From: an uncultured bacterium
Lineage (GTDB): Bacteria; Patescibacteriota; Dojkabacteria; CALFHW01
Direction of reading: 5' to 3'
NCBI GenBank assembly: GCA_937876695.1
Contig: CALFHW010000215.1
Coordinates: 1-34,390, forward strand
Length of the DNA stretch: 34,390 bases
A program made the position numbers and the translations under genes. Shown here one piece after another: positions 1 through 7,247 of this stretch (positions are counted from its first letter, which is position 1; the number at the start of each line of letters is the position of its first letter). The notes below the pieces were generated by a model. It searched no databases and had not been told where the DNA came from. It saw nothing but the letters and a program-made list of their open reading frames with translations.

Positions 1-241
1 TGTAGAGATTGCGGTGAAGTATGTATTGCAAGGAAAATCAATTCCCGGTTCTCCAGGATTTTTTGCTTCAAATGAAGGTCAGAAATTCGCGCAATCCATT
101 ATTGAGCAATTGACACTGAGAAGAACTGAGCTAAACTTGTTACTTAATGGAAATAACTCCAGCCACCCAGACCAGACTTTATACCTAACTTTTGCTCTAA
201 ATGAGCTTATAAATAGTGTCGAGCAAATGTCAGTAAGCTAG
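1..241 (+). CDS. 3' end of an unidentified gene
   Basis: A reading frame open from the left edge ends at a TAG at 239-241, giving about 79 residues of a C-terminus. A GTG at 14 could be read as a start, but the frame continues upstream without a stop, so this is more likely a gene cut by the window edge. The visible part is soluble and mixed in character, with no transmembrane segment, signal peptide or motif I recognise. Its stop overlaps the stop of the convergent pilO-like gene within the four bases CTAG (238-241). No function is assigned. Confidence 0.5.
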   Translation, partial: VEIAVKYVLQGKSIPGSPGFFASNEGQKFAQSIIEQLTLRRTELNLLLNGNNSSHPDQTLYLTFALNELINSVEQMSVS

Positions 242-1152
242 CTTGAGGGATAGTTACGCTTGATGAAATCTACCACTTCAGTAGCTGGGCGCACGCCATC
301 GGGGATATTGAAATAGACGCTGCGCAGAGAATCAGCATCGGCCTCACCGCTGACGCGGAATTGGTACTTAGTCAGAGTCACCTCGATAGTCCAGTTATTT
401 TCAGGTAGGGTTGTTTGAAATAAGCTGCTGCGGTTGACGTTAGAGCTGCCTTGGCTACTACCAGAGGTATCTGCCTGCGTCACTTGCCTTAGCTCCATCT
501 CTTTGACAATGATGAAATCGCCGCTTTTGTAGAGGTCTGTCAAGAACTTGCGCACATTTTCAAAGCGGCCACGCATGGTGAATTTAGCTGGTAGCTCCAC
601 GAGTTCTATCTTTGTATCTGTTGCACTGGAGATGTCGTCGGTAACGTTAGTATTGACAGTGACAACCTCGCCCGCGACCGATTCTAGCACCTGCAGGCGG
701 TTTCCCGTGGCTAGCGTGCGCACACTTTCGCTGAAGTCCACCACCGCTGTTTGAGATTGAGGGATAAGTTTATTGATCTGACCTAGTACCGATTTTTGAT
801 CATTAGTGACGGTAGACAGAGAGACGCGTCGCTGCCTGTTTTCCAAAAGTTTATTGTAATCCTCGGTGTAAGTGCTTATTTCGGATAGCTTGGTGAGTAC
901 ATCACCCACTTGCGGGAGTAGCACGAATATAACTAGCAGCAAACTCACCACAAACACTCCTAGCGGAAGTAAATAGTAGTTGAGTATATCGGTTGCCTTA
1001 CTAGCACCCTTACCGCCGGCCACTGACCCATCTGCAGCTTGTTGTAGTGAGTCGTCATTGGAGACATCTCTCTGCCCGTTATCCCCACCATCCTGGCCCT
1101 CTTGTCCTGATTGCGCGCCGTCATAGCTGGTGTTACTTGCGGAGTTAGCCAT
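238..1152 (-). CDS. pilO: PilO-like type IV pilus inner-membrane protein
   Basis: 304 residues. PilO pairs with PilN in the membrane and links the pilus motor to the assembly platform. Residues 1-55 are a Gly/Asp/Ser/Gln-rich cytoplasmic tail, unusually long for the family. One transmembrane helix lies at about 59-80, followed by a coiled-coil-prone stretch and a mixed alpha/beta extracytoplasmic domain, which is the PilO layout. Sequence alone would make a weak case; the call rests mainly on architecture and on being last in a pilM-pilN-pilO order. The ATG at 1152 lies 3 nt after the pilN stop, so the genes are surely co-transcribed. The gene ends against an opposing gene with overlapping stop codons and no room for a terminator. 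Confidence 0.75.
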   Translation of the reverse strand: MANSASNTSYDGAQSGQEGQDGGDNGQRDVSNDDSLQQAADGSVAGGKGASKATDILNYYLLPLGVFVVSLLLVIFVLLPQVGDVLTKLSEISTYTEDYNKLLENRQRRVSLSTVTNDQKSVLGQINKLIPQSQTAVVDFSESVRTLATGNRLQVLESVAGEVVTVNTNVTDDISSATDTKIELVELPAKFTMRGRFENVRKFLTDLYKSGDFIIVKEMELRQVTQADTSGSSQGSSNVNRSSLFQTTLPENNWTIEVTLTKYQFRVSGEADADSLRSVYFNIPDGVRPATEVVDFIKRNYPSS

Positions 1153-1155
1153 AGT

Positions 1156-1761
1156 TTAGGATTGTTCAATTGCCAGAGCTGAGAGCTCGAAGGCAATAGT
1201 GAAGTTAAACTGCCTCTTAGTAGCATCGTAGCCAATTGAATCGAGCTCCGCCTTACCGACCTCAGTGATTTTGTCGAGTGCTGCTAGGATCTCGGCTGGC
1301 CCGGTTTGACCGGTGGAAATACCGTTGACTATAAATAGCCCGTCGCCTTTACGCCCATAGCTAGTGGCTTGACTGCCCGAGGTATTGCCCGTAAATGCTG
1401 TCTCTACCGTTGCGAAAACTCTCTCAAAGTCCACGTTTTTAGTGACGGGAGCTGCGATAAAGTCGGACTTCAGCTTGAGCTCGCCATTGGTGACACGCAG
1501 TTGCCCTAGCTCACTAGTAGAATTGGCTAGCTCAGCTCCGAGCGAGTTTGTACTTTTCTCCCAGTTGCGCTTCAAAGGCTCAACTACGATAAAATTCACT
1601 ACCAGGGAGAGCATGATCGCCACAATGACAATAGTTGGCGCCAGCAGAGAATTGACCAATAGTTCTTTCTTCTTAACTTCGGCTACAACTTCTGATTTAC
1701 TCCGAGGGGGAAGGAGATTGAATGCGAATACTTCTTTGGTGCTAACAGAAAAGATTCCCAC
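1156..1761 (-). CDS. pilN: PilN-like type IV pilus assembly protein
   Basis: 201 residues. PilN's short cytoplasmic N-terminus docks onto PilM, and its periplasmic part dimerises with PilO. Residues 13-20 (AFNLLPPR) match the 'INLLP' docking motif of PilN, followed by a single transmembrane helix at about 38-60, a coiled-coil-prone region and a small alpha/beta domain. The start is GTG at 1761, one base after the pilM TAA. No in-frame ATG lies before the transmembrane helix, and the docking motif requires this upstream start. No Shine-Dalgarno is obvious, so translation is probably coupled to pilM. Confidence comes from the docking motif plus gene order. Confidence 0.82.
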   Translation of the reverse strand: MGIFSVSTKEVFAFNLLPPRSKSEVVAEVKKKELLVNSLLAPTIVIVAIMLSLVVNFIVVEPLKRNWEKSTNSLGAELANSTSELGQLRVTNGELKLKSDFIAAPVTKNVDFERVFATVETAFTGNTSGSQATSYGRKGDGLFIVNGISTGQTGPAEILAALDKITEVGKAELDSIGYDATKRQFNFTIAFELSALAIEQS

Positions 1762-1762
1762 T

Positions 1763-2800
1763 TTAGTTAGTTTTCAAAGCTAGACCCATAGCTACTGCAA
1801 ATCCAGGTAGGCTTCCCGTGGCAATAATTTCGGATTCAACTGTCTGGTCAAAGGTGATGTTGGCTGTCAGATCAGCAAGCTGGCTAGGCAGTGAGAGCTT
1901 GCCGCCCAAATACTCGCTCAGGCCAGGGATTCTGGCGCCTTCGCCTAGGAGTAAGATTTTTTGCGGGGTGCTCTGCTGATACTTACTTTGGAAGAAATTG
2001 ATGGTTTTGGTAACTTCAGAGGTGATAATCTGCATCACTGGATCCAGCGCATTGTAGATCTTACCGTCAGCTTGCCCCTGCAATAGCCCAAATTTCACTT
2101 TGTACTGCTCAGCCTGGCCTTTCTCTAGTGAGAAAGCGGAAGATATAGCCAAAGTCATGGCGTCGGAGCCTGTACCTAAGCTCTGCGAGAAAATCAGCTT
2201 TCCACCTGAAACTACGCTCAAATCAGTACCTGAAGAGCCAATATCTAACAGTAATAGGGGTTCACCAGCAGGATAGTTCTGTGCAATTGTCCTGGCAGTA
2301 GCTACCGCTTCAGTTTCTATGGCGAATAGCTCAATTTCAGCCTCTTTGAAAATTGCCATGGCTTGATTGATGATCTTTTTGGGGGCTGCAACCAGCAGTA
2401 GCTGGATCATTTTCTTGCCGTTAACAACTAGCTCAGCGGTTTTGATCCAGTCCATCTGCACCTCCTCAATAGGGATTGGTACAAACTGCTTGGCATTCCA
2501 ATGTATAGCTTCTTCAAGCTCTTTTTCTTTCAGATCGGGGAAGGTCAGAAGCCTATTGAAAACTGCAGGCTCAGGTAGTGCGAGCACGCACTTGCGGGTT
2601 TCTAGTTTGGCACCATTGACGGCGTCGCGAATACGCACTGCCAGGTCTGACCTCAATACCGGATCGTCACTCGCCAGGCTACCTTCACCGGTTTGGAAGC
2701 TGAACATCCTAGTGATTTTGGGGACTTTGCCATGCTCTGCCAAAACCACCTTGGTGGTGCTTTTACCAATATCTATACCGAAAAACTTGGGCAGTTCCAT
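1763..2800 (-). CDS. pilM: PilM, actin-like ATPase of type IV pilus assembly
   Basis: 345 residues, usual family length. PilM is a cytoplasmic actin/FtsA-fold protein that binds ATP and the PilN tail. The N-terminal phosphate-1 loop is visible (FGIDIGKSTTKVV, residues 8-20). The phosphate-2 loop follows in the middle (LLLDIGSSGTDLSVV), and the adenosine loop appears late (LLLGEGARIPGL). It is first of the tightly spaced pilM-pilN-pilO set and lies 25 nt downstream of a pilin-like gene. A TATACT hexamer at 2811-2816 lies 10 nt before the ATG, so this set may have its own promoter in addition to read-through from the pilin genes. Confidence 0.93.
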   Translation of the reverse strand: MELPKFFGIDIGKSTTKVVLAEHGKVPKITRMFSFQTGEGSLASDDPVLRSDLAVRIRDAVNGAKLETRKCVLALPEPAVFNRLLTFPDLKEKELEEAIHWNAKQFVPIPIEEVQMDWIKTAELVVNGKKMIQLLLVAAPKKIINQAMAIFKEAEIELFAIETEAVATARTIAQNYPAGEPLLLLDIGSSGTDLSVVSGGKLIFSQSLGTGSDAMTLAISSAFSLEKGQAEQYKVKFGLLQGQADGKIYNALDPVMQIITSEVTKTINFFQSKYQQSTPQKILLLGEGARIPGLSEYLGGKLSLPSQLADLTANITFDQTVESEIIATGSLPGFAVAMGLALKTN

Positions 2801-2810
2801 ATGTGTTAAA

Positions 2811-2838
2811 AGTATAGCATAAGCATTATTTCTGTACA
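2811..2838 (-). promoter_or_regulatory. Candidate pilM promoter
   Basis: Read on the minus strand, TGTACA (2833-2838) and TATACT (2811-2816) are separated by 16 nt. The predicted transcription start is within a few bases of the pilM ATG at 2800. The -35 match is weak and overlaps the 3' end of the upstream pilin-like gene. Confidence 0.4.
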
Positions 2839-3494
2839 GTCAGCTCAAAATTTTTGGTCGAAATGATGGATTGCCTTACTAAGTTCTCAATCCCAAGGCG
2901 TTTATTAGGATGGGAAACTGCGATAGTAAAAGCTACTGCTCTTCTAGTGATATCATCTGCCTGAGCCGGCGCGGTTTGGCCTGGTTGCCCAGTTTGGCCG
3001 CCTTGAGCTGCATCAGTAGACGTTTCCACCACCGTCACCCCGAATTCCTCTAAGTTGTACAGCTCGTTAAACTTGACGATCGGCTCCCCATCAGGTAGGC
3101 CACTACCCCCGAGCCGATATTTGCACATGGTAATCTCAATATTCTTGGTATCACAGTCATCACCCAACTCTGAGCAGAGTGGGGGGACCTCTCTTGGACA
3201 AGCCGCCCATCTATATGAAGTATTTGTATAAATATCGCAGACGAACTGAGCGTTTTGACCGCTGCAATTGCCAATCTGGGTAGCATTACGCAGGTCTTTC
3301 TCAAATTCAAGCACGAAAGAGACCATGTCTTCTCTGGCCTTGGAGCGGGCGCTGGCGTTGGCAGAAATGCGCAAGATTGAGCCAACTAAAGTTACTAAAG
3401 CAAGCATAATCACACTAGTCAAGGCGATCACCACTAGCATCTCTACAAGTGAATAGCCTCTTTTGCGGTATTTTGAGTTTTTAGACTGCGCCAA
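2826..3494 (-). CDS. Pilin-like protein (PilW/pseudopilin type)
   Basis: 222 residues. It has a class III prepilin signal: a basic leader ending KYRKRG, cut before Tyr14, with the required Glu at mature position +5 (G|YSLVE) and a hydrophobic helix to about residue 42. PilD should cleave and N-methylate it. The rest is a soluble head with several Cys (possible disulfides), a Gly/Gln/Pro-rich low-complexity stretch near residues 165-180, and a predicted beta-rich end. The start is TTG at 3494; the next in-frame Met lies inside the pilin helix, so TTG is needed to keep the leader. It overlaps the preceding pilin-like gene by 14 nt. Probably a minor pilin; its exact role is unknown. Confidence 0.83.
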   Translation of the reverse strand: MAQSKNSKYRKRGYSLVEMLVVIALTSVIMLALVTLVGSILRISANASARSKAREDMVSFVLEFEKDLRNATQIGNCSGQNAQFVCDIYTNTSYRWAACPREVPPLCSELGDDCDTKNIEITMCKYRLGGSGLPDGEPIVKFNELYNLEEFGVTVVETSTDAAQGGQTGQPGQTAPAQADDITRRAVAFTIAVSHPNKRLGIENLVRQSIISTKNFELTVQK

Positions 3495-4017
3495 GTTCTT
3501 TGCGATAAGAGATTAATTCATCTGAAAACTGCTGCCCCAAGTAAGAATAGACCACGATTGATTTGATCTCGAAGTTTGTAAAAACAGCTGCATCCGCGCT
3601 AGGCGTAATATTACTGACGATAACTTGATTGCAAATCAGAGTATCTGGGTTTCGTTGCACCACACGGTAACTCGAGTTCGCATCACAACTGCTGATTTCA
3701 CCCTGTACTAGTGAGCTAGTTAGCTGATATTTTCCATCAGAATTAATCTGCAGAGAGTAATATCCGGTCCTGGCTTGTCCCTGCAAGCTTCTGAGACTGA
3801 AATCGATAGGGGAGCGCGCTAGTTCCAACGAACGCAGCAAAACCCCACTAGCAGAATCTCTGAGTTCATTTTGTTTCACCAGTCTCAAAGCATTGGTACT
3901 GACGACCACACTACCTAGCATAATCACCCCACTAATTGCGATGGCGATCAGCACCTCGATCAGACCAAAGGCTCTTTTTTTGTAGTTAATCTTCTTAGTA
4001 TTGATCTTCCTGCTCAT
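3481..4017 (-). CDS. Pilin-like protein (minor pilin)
   Basis: 178 residues. A lysine-rich leader (residues 1-16) ends KKRA and is followed by FGLIEVLIAIAISGVI, a type IV pilin N-terminus with Glu at mature +5 and Ala instead of the usual Gly at -1. The helix continues to about residue 40, then a soluble head of about 130 residues with two Cys. Its ATG at 4017 overlaps the TGA of the preceding gene (ATGA, 4014-4017), and its own end overlaps the next gene by 14 nt, so the three pilin-like genes are translationally linked. It is likely a minor pilin that helps prime or tip the fibre. No closer family can be assigned. Confidence 0.83.
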   Translation of the reverse strand: MSRKINTKKINYKKRAFGLIEVLIAIAISGVIMLGSVVVSTNALRLVKQNELRDSASGVLLRSLELARSPIDFSLRSLQGQARTGYYSLQINSDGKYQLTSSLVQGEISSCDANSSYRVVQRNPDTLICNQVIVSNITPSADAAVFTNFEIKSIVVYSYLGQQFSDELISYRKELGAV

Positions 4018-4601
4018 TGAATGGTCACATCCCCACTGATATTATCTACATTCACTTGGAAGCCCACGCCAGGAGTATTTTTATGCTTGAACTCGTAGAC
4101 ACAGCTGGTTATGCCAGGAGAAAAGCTGACAGCCGCGCCGCTACCTCTGCCGAAGTTAAACTTACCGGTGGATTGGTTGAATATCAATGCTCCACAACGG
4201 TCCGGATCTAACGCTGTTGCCGAAACAATGTCATAAATACTCGTCTTCAAACTTCCTGCTACTGCCGAGCAGTCAAGAAAATTCCCCAAGTTTTTGCAGG
4301 ATCCCCTGGCATAGCTGTCATTTGCAAAGATAATAGCATAGTGATCAAAGTCTGCTAATTGCGCTGCAATCCTTACATCATCTTGGATTCCGGGGTTTGT
4401 ACCAGGGCTCAGCACCGACACGCTATTGCGAGCCAGATTTCTAGTGCCAGTGAAGTTCTGCACAAACTCATCCACCGCTTGCTTAGTAACTGCCCGGTCC
4501 CTAAGCAGGATAAGGGCAGAAGAGCCCATCCCAATTAGCACCGCTGTGATTGCGAGCACCACTAGAAGTTCAATCAATGATAATGCCGGTTTTCTATACA
4601 T
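4014..4601 (-). CDS. Pilin-like protein (FimT/GspH-like minor pilin)
   Basis: 195 residues. The leader is only six residues (MYRKPA), followed by LSLIELLVVLAITAVLIG with Glu at mature +5, a clear prepilin helix. The head domain has the size and beta-rich look of FimT/GspH-type pseudopilins, with three Cys in the middle (near residues 102-110) and further Cys towards the end. It lies 18 nt downstream of pilD and ends with a TGA that overlaps the next start. The TGA stop is useful evidence that this organism reads TGA as stop. Assignment to FimT/GspH is tentative; pilin-like status is firm. Confidence 0.83.
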   Translation of the reverse strand: MYRKPALSLIELLVVLAITAVLIGMGSSALILLRDRAVTKQAVDEFVQNFTGTRNLARNSVSVLSPGTNPGIQDDVRIAAQLADFDHYAIIFANDSYARGSCKNLGNFLDCSAVAGSLKTSIYDIVSATALDPDRCGALIFNQSTGKFNFGRGSGAAVSFSPGITSCVYEFKHKNTPGVGFQVNVDNISGDVTIQ

Positions 4602-4619
4602 AATTTGCTGTCAATATAC

Positions 4620-5468
4620 CTAAACATAAAGCAAATTTTGCCAGGTGGCAAGTAGCTCTGCTTGGAAGGTAAAGGCTATTAACCAAGACAGAATAATGAA
4701 TGGTACTAGCGGAATAATTTCACCCTTCATCCGCCTTTTATAGATGGCAAATACAATTCCAACGCCTGCTGCGGTGAAGATAGTGAGTAGGGCGGTAGTT
4801 GCAAGGCCAATTAGGCCTAGAGAACTGCCTACAAAGAAAAACCAATAGATATCGCCGCTACCTAGTCCCTTGCCGCGGCTGAAAACTATCAATGCCGCAA
4901 CTGCAATAGCCCCTATCCAGCCGCTCGCCAACTGACTGAGCAGCATGGTCTCATCTAGATTTCCAAATGCGTTGCCGCCAGCAAGCTGGCGGCTGAGCAC
5001 AAAAGTGAGCAGACTTGTGATGGCTATGGCTGCAATTGGCACTCTGATATCAATCGATAACAGCCAAATATCTTCTACTGCAGAAAAAAGCAGAATAAGT
5101 AGCAGTATAATCATAGCCACCAACACGAGAATTACTGCGGTAGGAGCAATTTGTAGAGCTGACAGAAGTCTGACCAGCGCAATTGCAGCCACACCGCCAA
5201 AAATAGCCCCATAAAATTCAGTCCAGAAATATGTCAGGGGGATCTTTTTGTGGCAGCACCTGGAGCCACTTGGGTTAACAGCCCAATACAAGCTAGAAAA
5301 GAGCGGGATTAGTTCCAATATGCCTAGTTTGCGCCCACAATAATCGCATTTAGACCTACCTAGTATGCTCGCCTTAAAGCCTCGTTGAATTAGAACACCG
5401 AAATAACTAGCAAATGTCGCGCCCAAGAGACAACCTAAAGCTATTAATAGTACGTAAGTGGGGTCCAA
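4620..5468 (-). CDS. pilD: Prepilin peptidase / N-methyltransferase (PilD)
   Basis: 282 residues. PilD is a polytopic aspartyl protease that removes prepilin leaders and methylates the new N-terminus. The N-terminal domain has C41-x2-C44 and then C71-C72, where the family normally has a second C-x2-C, so the zinc site looks altered. The peptidase part has the first catalytic Asp in VEDIW (D133) and the GxGD motif GLGSGD (D206), with about seven to eight membrane helices. An in-frame stop lies just upstream at 5481-5483, leaving TTG at 5468 as the only sensible start; no Shine-Dalgarno is visible. It is flanked on both sides by its likely pilin substrates. Confidence 0.93.
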   Translation of the reverse strand: MDPTYVLLIALGCLLGATFASYFGVLIQRGFKASILGRSKCDYCGRKLGILELIPLFSSLYWAVNPSGSRCCHKKIPLTYFWTEFYGAIFGGVAAIALVRLLSALQIAPTAVILVLVAMIILLLILLFSAVEDIWLLSIDIRVPIAAIAITSLLTFVLSRQLAGGNAFGNLDETMLLSQLASGWIGAIAVAALIVFSRGKGLGSGDIYWFFFVGSSLGLIGLATTALLTIFTAAGVGIVFAIYKRRMKGEIIPLVPFIILSWLIAFTFQAELLATWQNLLYV

Positions 5469-5487
5469 AATCGCCGGCTGCTAGAAA

Positions 5488-5973
5488 CTATACTCCGCCA
5501 GGGACAATAGTAGTACCAGGAGCACCTGTACACTTTGAAGTCTGGGAAATACTCTGTGAAGCGTCTACCCATTCGCCGTTTTCTAGCTTAGCACCTAGTA
5601 AGTATCCGCCATCGGCTGCATTTAGCTGGTAACAATAGACTGTCGAAGTAGGAGTAGACTCAGGTCCGGCTCCAGCGCTGGTTGGTCCAGAAAGCAGGAT
5701 AGGGGTGCCAGTTGAGCCAAAAGTGATGCTAGTAGTAGTTACGATAACTTCGCTTTGAGCTGGGTAGCGATTTCTGCGAGTCTGGTATTCCTCTAGTGAC
5801 AGTCTTAAATCAGCTACCTTTTGTCTACGCTGACTATCTCTAGAACTTCTCTGGGCGGTGGCAATTCCGAAGCCCACAAGCCCCAAAAGTACAGCGATAA
5901 TTGCCATAGACACCAAAAGTTCGATCAGAGAGAAGGCTTTGCTGCGTGAAAATTTATTTTTTACAGTCTGCAT
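5488..5973 (-). CDS. Type IV pilin, main-pilin candidate
   Basis: 161 residues. The prepilin signal is SRSKA cut before FSLIELLVSMAIIAVL, with Glu at mature +5 and Ala at -1. The helix continues amphipathically to about residue 60. It carries the RRNRYP stretch seen near this point in GspG/PilA-type pilins, then a Thr/Ser/Gly/Pro-rich head with Cys near residues 115 and 149 that could form a terminal disulfide loop. It sits directly between pilC and pilD, a common place for the major pilin, and is the most GspG/PilA-like of the four pilin genes. Major-subunit status is inferred, not shown. Confidence 0.85.
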   Translation of the reverse strand: MQTVKNKFSRSKAFSLIELLVSMAIIAVLLGLVGFGIATAQRSSRDSQRRQKVADLRLSLEEYQTRRNRYPAQSEVIVTTTSITFGSTGTPILLSGPTSAGAGPESTPTSTVYCYQLNAADGGYLLGAKLENGEWVDASQSISQTSKCTGAPGTTIVPGGV

Positions 5974-6006
5974 AATTAATTTTTCTGATAAAATAAAGTT
6001 TTTACG

Positions 6007-7236
6007 TTAAGTAATGACGTTGCCTATGTTGTATATCGGCAGATAAACCGCTATAGCCAGGAACATAACTAGGCCGCCTACTATCAATAAGATAAGAGGT
6101 TCCATCAGCTTTGTCAAATTGCCGGTGATCTCGTTTACTTCTTCCTCATAGAACCTACCCATGTCGGCAAGAACCTTATCCAGGTTTCCCGTCTGCTCGC
6201 CGGTGGAGATCATTCTGATGTAAAGCAGCGGGAATACGCCAGTAGCGGCAAGCGGCACAGCTATGGGAACGCCTTTAGCAACTTGATCGATGCTGCTGCT
6301 GATTGCCTTAGAAAATACCGGATTGCCTAGAGACATAGATACAATCTTCAACGCGTCGATAATCGAAACACCACTGACGAGCAGCATTGAAAGGATTCTG
6401 CCAAACTGGGCTAGTTGCATTTTTTTGATCAGGTTACCGAAGACTGGAATTCTGAGAGTGAGTTTGGCAATCGCCATTTTACCCTCGGGTGTGGAGGAGA
6501 ATGACCTGAAGGAGAAATAAGAGACAAGCGAAACAATAATTATAGTCACAAGTCCGATTGGGTTTGTAAACAGATTGCTCAGGGAGATCAGGAACTGAGT
6601 GATACCCGGAATCTGGTCGGTGGCGTTGAAGTCTTCGTAGAGTGCTTGCACAGTAGGAACCATGAATACCACTAGCACGATGAGTACCACAAAGATCGCT
6701 ACAAATACCACCGCTGGATAAATCATGGCGCCTCTGATCTTGCTACGCAAAGCATGTGATTTTTCCATGTCCTCTGCGATTTTATTGATAACTTCCACCA
6801 TATTACCGCTCTTTTCGCCTGCTAGGAGCAGATTGACCTGAACGTCATTGAAAATCTTAGTATGCTTTTGAAAGCCTGTGGAAAGAGTGGCGCCTCCCTC
6901 AATCTCGCCCTGAACTAATACAATCTGGTCTCTTAGGTTAGGGTTATCCTGTTGCTTGCCCAAAATCTCGATGGACTGCAAAATAGGCAACCCCGAACGC
7001 AACATCATAGCTAGTTGTTTGATCAAAATCATGCGGTCCTTAAGGCTAATTCCGCCGATCTGCAAACTAGAGAATTTCTTAAGACTACTGGAGAGATCTT
7101 GAGTGATAGATACTACAAATAAACCCCTGCTGCGCAGATAATCTGCCACTTGATCTCTGGTTTCGGCCTTGTAGCTGCCTGAAACTTGCTGGCCAGTTTG
7201 ATCAGTTGCGCTGTATTTGTAAGTGATTAATGCCAT
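6007..7236 (-). CDS. pilC: PilC, type IV pilus platform protein
   Basis: 409 residues, usual for the family. PilC (GspF family) is the inner-membrane platform rotated or moved by the PilB and PilT motors. It contains two repeated T2SSF domains: the first at about residues 65-190, ending in a helix (MIYPAVVFVAIFVVLIVLVV), the second at about 270-400, ending in a helix near the C-terminus, plus a helix at about 218-240. The LAMMLRSGLPILQSIEIL segment of domain one and the LSMLLVSGVSIIDALKIV segment of domain two show the internal repeat. The N-terminal YKYSATDQTGQ matches the family. The ATG at 7236 lies 11 nt after the pilT stop. Confidence 0.96.
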   Translation of the reverse strand: MALITYKYSATDQTGQQVSGSYKAETRDQVADYLRSRGLFVVSITQDLSSSLKKFSSLQIGGISLKDRMILIKQLAMMLRSGLPILQSIEILGKQQDNPNLRDQIVLVQGEIEGGATLSTGFQKHTKIFNDVQVNLLLAGEKSGNMVEVINKIAEDMEKSHALRSKIRGAMIYPAVVFVAIFVVLIVLVVFMVPTVQALYEDFNATDQIPGITQFLISLSNLFTNPIGLVTIIIVSLVSYFSFRSFSSTPEGKMAIAKLTLRIPVFGNLIKKMQLAQFGRILSMLLVSGVSIIDALKIVSMSLGNPVFSKAISSSIDQVAKGVPIAVPLAATGVFPLLYIRMISTGEQTGNLDKVLADMGRFYEEEVNEITGNLTKLMEPLILLIVGGLVMFLAIAVYLPIYNIGNVIT

Positions 7237-7247
7237 TTAGTAAAACT

